NCBI RefSeq assembly: GCF_042683565.1
Contig: NZ_JBHUJW010000043.1
Location: forward strand, 806,001-870,000
Length of the DNA: 64,000 nt
From: Brevibacillus sp042683565
GTDB taxonomy: Bacteria; Bacillota; Bacilli; Brevibacillales; Brevibacillaceae
Direction of reading: 5' to 3'
A model generated the notes under the pieces. The model had not been told where the DNA came from, did not search any database, and saw only the letters and a program-made list of their open reading frames with translations. The stretch's first letter is position 1, and each line of letters starts with the position of its first letter. Shown here piece by piece: positions 8,036 through 15,960 of this stretch. Both the position numbers and the translations under genes were made by a program.

Positions 8036-8830
8036 TTATTTCAAGCTTGCCATATATTCAGCCAGCTTTTTAATTTCCTCTTCATCCTTGATCATACCGC
8101 CAGGCATTGCAGGCGGTTTCCCGTTATGGATGATGTCGGCAATTTGCGTGGCATCGTATTTACTACCGATTTTTTGCAGGTTAGGACCAACGGCCCCTTC
8201 CATGTTTTGACCGTGGCAACCCATACAGCTTGTTTGCGCTTTCCAAATGGCATCCGCCTTGAAGCTGGAATCAGCAGGAGCCGGAGCTGCAGCACTGGAA
8301 CCGCCGCCTCCGCCATGTCCACCGCCCGCTTTCGGGTGATTGAGGGAGTGCTCGTGGTCGGCTGCCCAGGTCAGATAGAAAATCCCTACCAGAGCCGTCA
8401 GCATCAAACCGGTCGCTACAGGGCGCTTGCTTGGACGGCGTTCTTTGCTGCTATCCAGCCAAGGAGCCAGCATCAAACCGCCGAATGCCACGCCAGGGAT
8501 AATGATGGTTCCGAGGACTACCCAGTCACCGGATGCCCAAGGAAATTTCAGCATTTGGTACAGAAACAGGAAGTACCAGTCTGGCAACGGAACGAAGGAA
8601 GTATCGTTCGGGTTTGCCTTGTCAGTCAGCGGCGACGGATGGGAAACCGTCAGCACGAGGAATCCGACCAGGCAGACAGCTGCCACCATCCACTCTTTCA
8701 GCAGGAAGTTCGGCCAGAAAGGTTCCGTTTTTCCCGGAAAATCGGAGTAGGATGGAGAAATGTTCGGGATGCGCTTCGCCGATACCCGCGAGTCTCCGAC
8801 GAAGGTAGCATCTTTGTCATGTTTAGCCAT
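8036..8830 (-). CDS. qcrC: QcrC, menaquinol:cytochrome c reductase cytochrome b/c subunit
   Basis: This fusion subunit is typical of Firmicute bc complexes: an N-terminal part equivalent to subunit IV of b6f (membrane helices at about 47-64, 104-123 and 138-155) and a C-terminal cytochrome c domain. The haem site is C202-M-G-C205-H206, and the axial methionine lies in MPGGM near residue 245. A glycine-, alanine- and proline-rich linker (about 168-188) joins the two parts. The protein passes electrons from the Rieske centre to soluble or oxidase-bound cytochrome c. It ends the qcrABC operon. Confidence 0.96.
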   Translation of the reverse strand: MAKHDKDATFVGDSRVSAKRIPNISPSYSDFPGKTEPFWPNFLLKEWMVAAVCLVGFLVLTVSHPSPLTDKANPNDTSFVPLPDWYFLFLYQMLKFPWASGDWVVLGTIIIPGVAFGGLMLAPWLDSSKERRPSKRPVATGLMLTALVGIFYLTWAADHEHSLNHPKAGGGHGGGGGSSAAAPAPADSSFKADAIWKAQTSCMGCHGQNMEGAVGPNLQKIGSKYDATQIADIIHNGKPPAMPGGMIKDEEEIKKLAEYMASLK

Positions 8831-8860
8831 GCTATTACCTCCTTAGTGATCGAAGACTGA

Positions 8861-9532
8861 TTATAGGGGTCCGGAAATACCTTGTGTGCGAATCATTACA
8901 AAGTGAGCTCCCAGGAGGCCAAGCAGTGCGCCTGGCAGGAAGAACACGTGGATGGCAAAGAAGCGGGAAAGCGTCTGTGCCCCTACGATGTCTCCGCCTG
9001 TCAACAGCATCTTGACATAAGGACCAATAAGCGGAACGGAGTTAGCAATCTCCAGACCTACTTTGGTCGCAAAGTAAGCGGTATTATCCCAAGGAAGCAG
9101 ATAACCGGTGAAGCCAAGGCCCAGCATGACGAAGAAGATCAGCATGCCGACTACCCAGTTCAGCTCGCGAGGCTTTTTGTAAGCCCCTGTAAAGAATACG
9201 CGCAACGTATGTAGGAACATCATCACGATGACCAAGCTGGCACCCCAGTGATGCATACCGCGTACGATTACCCCGAAGGCCACTTCATTCTGCAGGTAGT
9301 TGACGGATTCCCACGCATTGATGATGTCTGGCACATAGTACATCGTCAGGAACATGCCAGACAAGATTTGAATAACAGTAATAAAGAACGTTAGGCCACC
9401 AAAGCAGTAAACGAAAGCGGAAAAATGATGCGCCGGGTTCACGTGCTCAGGTACTTCATGGTCTGCCAAATCGCGCCACATCGGAGTGATGTTCAGGCGC
9501 TCATCGACCCAGTCATACATTTTTTGCAACAT
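8861..9532 (-). CDS. qcrB: QcrB, menaquinol:cytochrome c reductase cytochrome b subunit
   Basis: The 223-residue protein is the four-helix cytochrome b6-type subunit that binds the haems and oxidises menaquinol. Haem-ligand histidines occur in the second and fourth helices (around HHWGASLVIVMMFLH and FFAIHVFFLPGALLGLLGAH). An additional cysteine near the N-terminal side (FVYCFGG) may be the covalent haem site known in b6-type proteins, but this cannot be settled by eye. It is separated from qcrA by one base and from qcrC by 30 bases. Confidence 0.95.
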   Translation of the reverse strand: MLQKMYDWVDERLNITPMWRDLADHEVPEHVNPAHHFSAFVYCFGGLTFFITVIQILSGMFLTMYYVPDIINAWESVNYLQNEVAFGVIVRGMHHWGASLVIVMMFLHTLRVFFTGAYKKPRELNWVVGMLIFFVMLGLGFTGYLLPWDNTAYFATKVGLEIANSVPLIGPYVKMLLTGGDIVGAQTLSRFFAIHVFFLPGALLGLLGAHFVMIRTQGISGPL

Positions 9533-9533
9533 C

Positions 9534-10052
9534 TTAGCCTGTCACCCCCGGACGAGGATTTGCTTTTACTTTCCCCAGATACAGCTTTCCATCTTTTACT
9601 TCTGTCTCATACTCATCGAGGGATACTGTCGGAGGTGTACCCAGGATGTGTTCACCGTTAATGGTATAACGGCCCAAATGGCACGGACAGAAATACTGAT
9701 TCGGGTGTTCAGGATTGGCATTCCAGTCTACTGTACAACCCAAATGCTTACAGATCGGGGACAGAGCGAGGATCTCACCCTTGTCGTTTTTGGTAATCCA
9801 GGCAGACAGTGTAGATTCGGATTCATACCAACCGTCCTTGGTATGTACCTTAAATTCCACGCGCTTCGGCTCGGCACCAAACTCATCCGGACTGCCAACT
9901 GCCACTTTATCTCCACCTGCATGTCCTTTTAGCAAGGGATCAACCGCAAAGCGAATCATTGGAGTGGTCATACCCGCTAGAAGGAACCCGCCAGTTCCCA
10001 TCAGAGCGTAGTTCAAGAATGTACGTCTGGACATTTCGCGTTTGTCGCCCAT
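9534..10052 (-). CDS. qcrA: QcrA, Rieske iron-sulphur subunit of menaquinol:cytochrome c reductase
   Basis: QcrA takes the first electron from menaquinol. The cluster motifs are C101-K-H103-L-G-C106 and C122-P-C124-H125; C101, H103, C122 and H125 are the expected ligands, and C106-C124 the disulphide. The N-terminus has a twin-arginine pattern (SRRTFL, residues 8-13) before a hydrophobic anchor, as in other Tat-exported Rieske proteins. It is the first gene of the operon, with a strong promoter about 75 bases upstream. Confidence 0.96.
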   Translation of the reverse strand: MGDKREMSRRTFLNYALMGTGGFLLAGMTTPMIRFAVDPLLKGHAGGDKVAVGSPDEFGAEPKRVEFKVHTKDGWYESESTLSAWITKNDKGEILALSPICKHLGCTVDWNANPEHPNQYFCPCHLGRYTINGEHILGTPPTVSLDEYETEVKDGKLYLGKVKANPRPGVTG

Positions 10053-10126
10053 CTCTTTTTTCCCTCCTTATCCTGTAAAATAGCGCTGCGATGGCGTTTT
10101 CTTACATATACACTAGGTCAATCCCA

Positions 10127-10155
10127 ATCATAGCTAACGCCTTTTCAGATGTCAA
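10127..10155 (-). promoter_or_regulatory. Sigma-A promoter of qcrABC
   Basis: A perfect TTGACA (-35, 10150-10155) and TATGAT (-10, 10127-10132) are 17 bases apart on the minus strand. The predicted leader is about 70 bases. A palindrome lies just upstream of the -35 box. Confidence 0.78.
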
Positions 10156-10157
10156 GA

Positions 10158-10172
10158 ATGTCCAGTGGACAT
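10158..10172. promoter_or_regulatory. Perfect palindrome abutting the qcr promoter; candidate operator
   Basis: ATGTCCA-G-TGGACAT is a 15-base inverted repeat with seven-base arms. It ends three bases upstream of the qcrABC -35 box, the usual place for an activator site. The binding protein is unknown; I do not recognise the site as ResD, Fnr, Rex or CcpA. Confidence 0.45.
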
Positions 10173-10207
10173 GTCTGATTCCAATCCCTGCAAGGAAGAT
10201 GATTGTT

Positions 10208-10227
10208 GCTATTTTGTCAAAAATAGC
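10208..10227. repeat. Inverted repeat GCTATTTT-N4-AAAATAGC between ypiF and qcrA
   Basis: Eight-base arms flank a four-base loop. There is no T run, so it is a weak terminator candidate for ypiF. It may be a second regulatory site, lying about 55 bases upstream of the qcr -35 box. Confidence 0.3.
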
Positions 10228-10274
10228 GTATTGCCCCTCCCATTTTCCTGTAGTATTACCTGAAACCGCTTTCT

Positions 10275-10703
10275 CTATTGCTTCCTGTTCGTTTGCCAAA
10301 AACGAATGATTTCTTTGTACAATACATCAACGGTCACTTCAAAACGAAGCGCAGATTCAAGTTCCTCATCCCCGACTGGAAGCATCCATACATTGCGTCC
10401 CGTCTCAGCCTCCACGCTACGCACGCGATCGCTGCGAAAATGAAGGAGCACACAGAAGTCAAAGCCATCCGGTATCGGCTGCGCAGGCTGCTCGTCCGCG
10501 AAATGGTAGCTGACCGGAAACAGGAGTACCCTGCCCTTTAGTTTTTGTTCGATTGCCGCCGCTACGTTCAATAGGTAATTCATCCGCAGCACATGCTCGG
10601 ACACGGACACGCCGGAGCGGTACAAATAAATAGGGAGAAGTGCGGTGTCCACAAAAACCCGCATCTCCTCCCAGTTTTCGGTTTCAGCCACATTCCACTG
10701 CAT
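10275..10703 (-). CDS. ypiF: DUF2487 protein (YpiF-like)
   Basis: The 142-residue protein starts MQWNVAETENW after a good GAGGAG site. It is predicted soluble and mixed alpha/beta, with no recognised catalytic motif. Position next to qcrA and an IDEAL-domain gene matches ypiF (DUF2487) in Bacillus. The function is unknown. Confidence 0.72.
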   Translation of the reverse strand: MQWNVAETENWEEMRVFVDTALLPIYLYRSGVSVSEHVLRMNYLLNVAAAIEQKLKGRVLLFPVSYHFADEQPAQPIPDGFDFCVLLHFRSDRVRSVEAETGRNVWMLPVGDEELESALRFEVTVDVLYKEIIRFWQTNRKQ

Positions 10704-10780
10704 AACGTCGTCTCCTCTTCCACACGTAGATTATGGAAACTAGCGTACCATGAATCTGCGGAGACTGGCAATTGCTCCTC

Positions 10781-11002
10781 CTACGCCTGTTCGTAGGACA
10801 TGATTTCCTTGAGTTCGTCGGTCAGGCGCAAGAACACTTCCTTGTCCTTGTTCGCCAAGGCTTCGTCAATTTCCTGATACAATGTGCGCTTTCGATAAAG
10901 GCGCATCTGCTCGTCGATCACCATCTCTGACAGCAGTCCGGTTACCATTTGATTGTTTGTTCCGTACGCGTTGGAATAGAAACTTGGCCACTCCATACCC
11001 AT
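10781..11002 (-). CDS. Small IDEAL-domain protein (YpiB-type C-terminal part)
   Basis: A 73-residue protein whose C-terminal half contains the eponymous motif IDEALANKDKEVF followed by LTDELKE, the IDEAL domain. Bacillus subtilis YpiB carries this domain after a UPF0302 domain; that larger domain is absent here, so this is the short form. A second ATG six bases downstream (MEWPS) has the better spacing to GAGGG. It starts four bases after the stop of the upstream gene, so the two are probably co-translated. No function is known. Confidence 0.8.
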   Translation of the reverse strand: MGMEWPSFYSNAYGTNNQMVTGLLSEMVIDEQMRLYRKRTLYQEIDEALANKDKEVFLRLTDELKEIMSYEQA

Positions 11003-11005
11003 CCC

Positions 11006-12124
11006 TCACTTCAATGAAATAGTCGTTTCCGTAAAGCCATTGTATTTGCGAAGCCATGTCTGGCTGGCGTACGTCGCCGTGTACAGCCATTGCCCGTCAT
11101 CGTCCTGGCCGACCCGGAGCAATCCGAGATGTACCATCATCTTGCAGACGCGGTTCATCAAAATGTTGGAAGGTTCATCGTAGTAGAACTCCTTGATCCA
11201 CGGCAGGAGCGTCTCCTGCAATGTCTGCAGGCTGACCCACCCGCCTGCCGCAATCAGCGGAATGAGCTGAACCAGCATCGGCAGATTCGGGATCGCTCGC
11301 TTGTACAGACGCATCCAGAAGCGTATCAGATCGTGGTAATGCTGATCCTCGTAAGAAAGCTGCAATCGCTCCCTGCCCTCGTCTGTGATGGCGACGCACC
11401 CGTCTGCCTCTTCAATCCATTTGTGAAAGTAGCAATAGTCGTAGAGCAGCGAAAACCGATCCGGATACTGGTCAAAATGCAGCCCGTAGCCAAAGCGCCA
11501 TTTTTGCGGCTGCAGCGGCTCTTCCTTCACGTGCAGGAACTGGAACAGCTGCTGCTGGTGCCGCTTGTACATTCCGCCCTCTGCCGTGAGGGGAAGCGGC
11601 GCTTGCTGCAGGAATTGTAAAAATTGCATGATATCGTCACAAAGCGCAGTTCCTTCATCGCGATAGGCTTTTGGCCCTGGTGTGACCAACCGGTGTTCGC
11701 CGCGCCACCGCTCCAGCCAGCCCTGCAAGTACGGCTCGCGGATGTCCGAAGGAATCTGGTACATTCCCACCGTTTTGCTCTTGGCCGGAAAGATCCATCC
11801 CCGTCGCATCGCGGCAGCAATATAGCGGCGGGCTTCCTCCTGCCTTTTTTCCTTGCTGCAATCCAGCACGATCCCCGCCTTGGCCAGCAAGTCTTCCAGC
11901 GACATGACCGTTCGTTTATCGAGGAACAGCAGCAAGAAAAAATGCGTTTCCTCGCTCGTCAATTGTTCAACTTCTTGCGAGATTGTCAGCCTGTGCCGCA
12001 GACTGGACAACAGTGACGTAATCAGGTCGTTTTTGGAATGAGGGTTGCATTCGCATCCGTAATGGTTGGCAATTTGATGGAGCTGCCGGATATCGGTGTA
12101 CACCAAGATCTCAGCCAAGTTCAT
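11006..12124 (-). CDS. Conserved protein of unknown function, about 372 residues
   Basis: I do not recognise this protein. The start MNLAEILVYTD at 12124 has an AAGGGG site five bases upstream and removes an unlikely basic extension. The sequence is soluble and helical, with tryptophan-rich stretches (GWLERWRGEHRL, KWRFGYG) and two segments that resemble winged-helix units (about 30-75 and 305-345). The layout is reminiscent of the N-terminal accessory region of XPB/Ssl2-like helicases, but there is no helicase motif. It overlaps nothing and directly precedes the IDEAL-domain gene. Confidence 0.75.
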   Translation of the reverse strand: MNLAEILVYTDIRQLHQIANHYGCECNPHSKNDLITSLLSSLRHRLTISQEVEQLTSEETHFFLLLFLDKRTVMSLEDLLAKAGIVLDCSKEKRQEEARRYIAAAMRRGWIFPAKSKTVGMYQIPSDIREPYLQGWLERWRGEHRLVTPGPKAYRDEGTALCDDIMQFLQFLQQAPLPLTAEGGMYKRHQQQLFQFLHVKEEPLQPQKWRFGYGLHFDQYPDRFSLLYDYCYFHKWIEEADGCVAITDEGRERLQLSYEDQHYHDLIRFWMRLYKRAIPNLPMLVQLIPLIAAGGWVSLQTLQETLLPWIKEFYYDEPSNILMNRVCKMMVHLGLLRVGQDDDGQWLYTATYASQTWLRKYNGFTETTISLK

Positions 12125-12235
12125 CCTTGCACCCCTTCTTTGCGATGACATCCTTGTATCCCTCATTCTTGCCAATATGCGGAAAAATAAACAGGAAGCC
12201 ACCAGCGTGACTTCCTGATTTCTTTGCGTTTAAGG

Positions 12236-13180
12236 TTACTCCTCTTCGGCTTGTTCGTCCCACAGATCGTGCAACTGCTGGTATTCCTTGGCTTCGTCGT
12301 AGCGACCTGCCTGGGTCAAGAGGGCGATCAGACGGCGAATCTGGTCCAGATCAAACCCTGACAGAGCGACGTACTGCTTCAAGGATTCGATTGCCTTTTC
12401 CGTTCGGCCCAGGGAAAGCTCGATGTCTGCCGCGAGCGGGTAAACCGCGACGTATTCCTCATCCAGGGCCTGCAAGCTGTTGACCAGATCAGAGGCTTCC
12501 TCCAGGCGGCCAAGGTGGAACGCCATCATTGCGCACCCGTAGAGAACCTCCGGGGAATGGTCGAGCAAAAGCGCCTGCCGGAACACTTGATAAGCCTGTT
12601 CAAACTGACCTCCCTGCGCGAGCGACCGTCCCTTGATCATCAGCAAGGAGAGACTCTCCTCCCCTGCCTGCTCCAGCACCTTCAAGGCTTTCTGATCCTC
12701 GCCGATGCGGAAGTACAGATTGCCAAGGGCAACGAGCAAGTCCTGGTTGTCCGGTTCTTTCTGGCGCGCCTGTTCCAGGTATTTCACAGCGACTTCGTCC
12801 AGATCCTGCAAGGCGTACAGATCTGCCAGCAGCAAATCGAGCTGAATGCTCTCATAGCCGGACTCCTTCAATTCGTAAAGCAAGTGCTGCGCCGTCTCAT
12901 AATCGCTGGAATCAAGCGCGATTTCTGCCATAAGCATTTGGCACTCGCGGCGCAGCGACGGCTCCATTCCCGAATTTTTCTCCACGACTTCGGTGAGCAG
13001 GGCGGACGCCTCCTCCAGATGTCCCAGCCGGTACCATACTTCTGCCAGATATATCATCACTTCCGGCAAATCCCTGCCGTGTTCCTGCACTTTTTGCAGG
13101 GCGGTCAGTCCAAGTTCCACTTCGTCGTTCTCGATACGCTTGACTGCTTCGTCTATGACATAGAGCCATTTTTTCGGCAT
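12236..13180 (-). CDS. ypiA: Tetratricopeptide-repeat protein (YpiA-like)
   Basis: The 314-residue protein is a run of about eight TPR units with the expected A/G, Y and P spacing, for example LYFRIGEDQKALKVLEQA and MAFHLGRLEEASDL. It has no signal peptide or membrane helix and is acidic. TPR arrays bind partner proteins; the partner is not known. Gene position corresponds to ypiA upstream of ypiB in Bacillus subtilis. Confidence 0.8.
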   Translation of the reverse strand: MPKKWLYVIDEAVKRIENDEVELGLTALQKVQEHGRDLPEVMIYLAEVWYRLGHLEEASALLTEVVEKNSGMEPSLRRECQMLMAEIALDSSDYETAQHLLYELKESGYESIQLDLLLADLYALQDLDEVAVKYLEQARQKEPDNQDLLVALGNLYFRIGEDQKALKVLEQAGEESLSLLMIKGRSLAQGGQFEQAYQVFRQALLLDHSPEVLYGCAMMAFHLGRLEEASDLVNSLQALDEEYVAVYPLAADIELSLGRTEKAIESLKQYVALSGFDLDQIRRLIALLTQAGRYDEAKEYQQLHDLWDEQAEEE

Positions 13181-13236
13181 TGCTGCTCACCTCATATGTA
13201 AAGTTGCGCGGATGATACCACCCGTTGTAGAGCTAC

Positions 13237-13263
13237 AAAAGACCGTCCGAGGACGGTCTTTTT
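13237..13263. terminator. Bidirectional terminator between the anti-sigma gene and ypiA
   Basis: AAAAGACCGTCC-GA-GGACGGTCTTTTT forms a ten-base stem with T runs in both directions. On the minus strand it ends the sigma/anti-sigma transcript. Confidence 0.88.
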
Positions 13264-13285
13264 CTTACCTTACGATCATATACCA

Positions 13286-13936
13286 TTATGCTCGCGTTAG
13301 CCAGCTCATTGTAATCACCGTAACAAGAATGCCAAAAACACTGAGCACGACGCTGTAGTTGGGTTTGGTAAAGTCGCTGTTGTCCGGCTTTCCATCGACC
13401 GGCACGATGGATGCAGTTGCGTTCGCGAGGGGCTCGTCTTGCGCGCTTGGCGTCCCCGCTTCTACTACATAGGTACCATCGTCAGACTGCATGGAGGAAG
13501 AAATCACCTGTACCTTTGGCGTGTTCAGCGCCATGACTTCACCGTTAATCACCAGGGAGTCTGCCTGTTCTGTCGAGCTGGTATTCAAATACAGCGTGAA
13601 ACTGAACAACATCAGCAGCACGACGGCAACACTCGCGCCCATACGCCGCATTCTGGCTGTCACGCTAAAGATTTTCCGTCCAATCGGAATGGCCCATTTC
13701 TCTTCGGAGAGAATTCGAGCCATGACCGCATCAACGATCGAGCGAGATGGAGTGACAGAGTGGTATTCTTCCTTGTCCATCTTCATCCATTCTCCGCTGT
13801 CCGACCAAACCTCATAATCAGCGCGACAGGCAAAACAGGTTGCCATGTGATTGTCTACACGGCGCCTGGTAACCTCGGGTAGCAGATTTTCGGCGTATTC
13901 AGGTAACATTTCCTGAACTTCTTCACATCTCATCAT
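13286..13936 (-). CDS. Anti-sigma factor with zf-HC2 zinc finger
   Basis: The 216-residue protein begins with a ZAS domain: H30-x3-C34-x2-C37 (HMATCFAC) is the zinc-binding pattern that clamps ECF sigma factors. A membrane helix follows at about 101-117, then an extracytoplasmic segment and a second hydrophobic helix at the C-terminus (about 194-213). The ATG overlaps the sigma gene by four bases, so the pair is coupled. The protein presumably holds the sigma factor at the membrane until a signal triggers release, perhaps by proteolysis. PrsW, which cleaves one such anti-sigma factor in Bacillus, is also encoded in this window (54303-54977), but a link is only inference. Confidence 0.88.
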   Translation of the reverse strand: MMRCEEVQEMLPEYAENLLPEVTRRRVDNHMATCFACRADYEVWSDSGEWMKMDKEEYHSVTPSRSIVDAVMARILSEEKWAIPIGRKIFSVTARMRRMGASVAVVLLMLFSFTLYLNTSSTEQADSLVINGEVMALNTPKVQVISSSMQSDDGTYVVEAGTPSAQDEPLANATASIVPVDGKPDNSDFTKPNYSVVLSVFGILVTVITMSWLTRA

Positions 13937-14523
13937 CGATTCATCCCTTCAGCTTCATCCAAATGAGGGTCCAGGATGTAGGTTTCCAACTGTCCTCTAA
14001 TACTTTGCCGCGCGCGGAACAGCAATGATTTTACGGAGCTGACTGTCAAATCGAGGATCGTCGCGATCTCGGAATAATCCATCTGCTCATATTCTCGCAA
14101 AATGAGAGCCGAACGCTGTTTTTCCGGCAAGTTGTTGATCGCCTGTCTGACCATCAGCTCCCGTTCGTTGCGAAGCAGCACTTGTTCGGGCAACGCCTTG
14201 GCAGAGGCAACAGGAACTTGCAGTGTATCATCGAGATACACGTCCGAATTGCGGCTTTTGCGCAGCTCGCTGAGCACGGTGTTGCGGGCAATCGTATAGA
14301 GCCAGGTAGAAAAAGTAGCTTCTACATCTCGGAAAGAGTGAATGCTTTTATACGCCTTGTAAAACGTCTCTTGACAGATATCCTCTGCGATATGTTCCAG
14401 ATGAGCCTGGCGAAGTAAGTGAGTAACAAAGGAGAGGATCTTTTTCTCATATCGACGAATCAGTTCAGCATAGCATTCCAGATTACCTTCTTTAATCTCT
14501 CGGATAAGCTGGGAATCGGTCAT
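13933..14523 (-). CDS. ECF-family RNA polymerase sigma factor
   Basis: The 196-residue protein has only the two DNA-binding regions of an ECF sigma factor. Region 2 includes DICQETFYKAYKSIHSF and region 4 includes the helix-turn-helix MDYSEIATILDLTVSSVKS. It is closest in feel to the SigW/SigX/SigV group of Bacillales, but I do not assign a paralogue. Its AGGAGG site is eight bases before the ATG. The region upstream carries an ECF-type promoter, consistent with autoregulation. The membrane anti-sigma gene follows. Confidence 0.93.
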   Translation of the reverse strand: MTDSQLIREIKEGNLECYAELIRRYEKKILSFVTHLLRQAHLEHIAEDICQETFYKAYKSIHSFRDVEATFSTWLYTIARNTVLSELRKSRNSDVYLDDTLQVPVASAKALPEQVLLRNERELMVRQAINNLPEKQRSALILREYEQMDYSEIATILDLTVSSVKSLLFRARQSIRGQLETYILDPHLDEAEGMNR

Positions 14524-14609
14524 GATCAGGATTACCTCCTTGCGATTCCGATCCCCAAGCGGCCTTTTGCATAATTAGACTGCCGGGGATGTAAAAAGTT
14601 GCGCGTGCC

Positions 14610-14634
14610 TACGATTCTTTTCTCGGTAGTTTCC
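14610..14634 (-). promoter_or_regulatory. Candidate ECF-type autoregulatory promoter
   Basis: On the minus strand GGAAAC (14629-14634) and CGTA (14610-14613) are 15 bases apart. This is the -35 'AAC' / -10 'CGT' pattern of SigW-like promoters, about 80 bases before the sigma gene. Confidence 0.5.
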
Positions 14635-14646
14635 TGGAATCCTTCA

Positions 14647-14668
14647 CGAAAAAACCCCCAAATATGGG
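14647..14668 (-). terminator. Terminator of the amidohydrolase-like gene
   Basis: Immediately after the stop codon the minus strand reads ACCCC-N6-GGGGGTTTTTT. It separates this gene from the sigma-factor operon. Confidence 0.8.
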
Positions 14669-14669
14669 G

Positions 14670-15785
14670 TTATATGACATATGAGTAGGGCCTGGTGTCG
14701 AACAGACGCCGTCCCATGCCAATTGAAGAGCAAAACCGCATATCTCGATAGATCCATCTTCCATTCGACATAACAGATGTTGGAAGGTGCGTTTCGCTAA
14801 AATTGAGAATAGTGGAAACATCAAACTTTGTCAACCAGTTTTCCGTTTTCAGGAAAACGATATCCGCGTCAGAGCCAGGCAGCAACGCTCCTTTTGCCGG
14901 ATAAAGACCGACTGCCTTCGCCACGTTTGCCGAGGCGAGCCGGACGATCAGACAAAGCAGTTCCTCATCGCTGCACCAGCTTCGGCGAACGTCGAACTGG
15001 ATGTCGTGCAGCGGAGCGATGTAGGGCAAATTGCGGAACCAATGCCGGTGCATTTGCCGCATGGCTCGCTCTGTCCACTCTCTGCTGAGTCGAAAAATAT
15101 GGTAGTACGAATCCGTATCGAGATCGTACCTTGCTGTGGAATCGGTGAGTACCGTGCGAAGCTTCCAATACCGGGTGGCTGTGAGCCAAAGCTGCAGGAG
15201 CCTCTCTCTCTGCTCCTTGGCCATCGAACCAGGAGGCACGTGTAAGTGAAGAATCGTCTTATTTGACGTATGTAAACGCGAAATCGTTTCCCAGTTTATG
15301 CTGGAAAAATCTTCTTCATCCCGCATCCGGATGAGCAGAGAAGGATATCCGGAATGGAACCACCTGGCTGCCTCTCCTCCGCCCAACTGCCTCGCATCGA
15401 TTCCGACATGCCACACGTAATCGATCATGCTATTAAAATGGGCCGTTTGCTGATAACGAATCTGGGAGTCATTCATCCAGGCTTCAGGATCGAACGTATC
15501 GACAAGGCTTGTACAGCCTCTTTTGATGAAGTTCTGGATGCATGACATGTATTGATTCCGCTCCTTCACCCGATAGATTGGGCTGTCGGGAATGGCGATA
15601 AAACCGGGCAGCAAGTACATTCCCGTCGCATCCAGCTCGACAGGGGGCTTCGTCAGTGAAATTTTTGGCATCGTATCTTTGGCAACACGCGTGATCTTGC
15701 CGTTTGCGATCCAAATATCTGCCTCTTTCACATAGAACGGGGTCACAATCTTCCCGCCGCGAATGACGATTTCTTCTCTCACCAC
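14670..15785 (-). CDS. Amidohydrolase-superfamily homologue lacking the HxH metal motif
   Basis: The 371-residue protein has the frame of a dihydropyrimidinase/dihydroorotase-type amidohydrolase: an N-terminal beta-sandwich (IVIRGGKIVTPFYVKEADIWI, LLPGFI) and the C-terminal returning part (LYPAKGALLPGSDADIVFL). Where active members read GFIDxHxH, this one reads GFIAIPDSP, so both metal histidines are gone. The mid-region contains HLHVPPG but no clear carboxylated-lysine segment. It is about 60-80 residues shorter than the active enzymes. It is therefore probably a catalytically dead relative or has a changed role. The start is GTG after GAGGGGG. A strong promoter and an early terminator precede it. 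Confidence 0.7.
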   Translation of the reverse strand: MVREEIVIRGGKIVTPFYVKEADIWIANGKITRVAKDTMPKISLTKPPVELDATGMYLLPGFIAIPDSPIYRVKERNQYMSCIQNFIKRGCTSLVDTFDPEAWMNDSQIRYQQTAHFNSMIDYVWHVGIDARQLGGGEAARWFHSGYPSLLIRMRDEEDFSSINWETISRLHTSNKTILHLHVPPGSMAKEQRERLLQLWLTATRYWKLRTVLTDSTARYDLDTDSYYHIFRLSREWTERAMRQMHRHWFRNLPYIAPLHDIQFDVRRSWCSDEELLCLIVRLASANVAKAVGLYPAKGALLPGSDADIVFLKTENWLTKFDVSTILNFSETHLPTSVMSNGRWIYRDMRFCSSIGMGRRLFDTRPYSYVI

Positions 15786-15861
15786 TGCTCGTCCCCCTCA
15801 CGATCCCTGGTCCTCGAGTTCCGATTTGTACGAGCATATGCGTGAATCAGGCAAAAAGTAC

Positions 15862-15902
15862 AAAAAAATACCGCCGTTGATGTAAGCGCATTCAAACGAC
15901 GG
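15862..15902 (-). terminator. Early terminator in the leader of the amidohydrolase-like gene
   Basis: On the minus strand CCGTCGTTTGA (15892-15902) pairs with TCAACGGCGG (15871-15880), with one bulge and one G-U pair, and is followed by TATTTTTTT. It lies between the promoter and the gene, so it would attenuate transcription or end a short RNA of about 90 bases. Confidence 0.65.
15881..15894. promoter_or_regulatory. CcpA (cre) consensus match inside the leader
   Basis: TGTAAGCGCATTCA fits the cre consensus TGNAARCGNWWWCA at every position. It lies in the loop of the early terminator, about 65 bases downstream of the predicted transcription start. Confidence 0.5.
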
Positions 15903-15918
15903 TAGCACGATCGTGCTA
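15903..15918. repeat. 16-base perfect palindrome in the leader
   Basis: TAGCACGATCGTGCTA is a perfect inverted repeat directly upstream of the early terminator. It could be an operator or an RNA hairpin that influences the terminator. Confidence 0.5.
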
Positions 15919-15960
15919 TAGATATTGGATAGGAGTGGAGAGAAACCATACTGTATTTTT

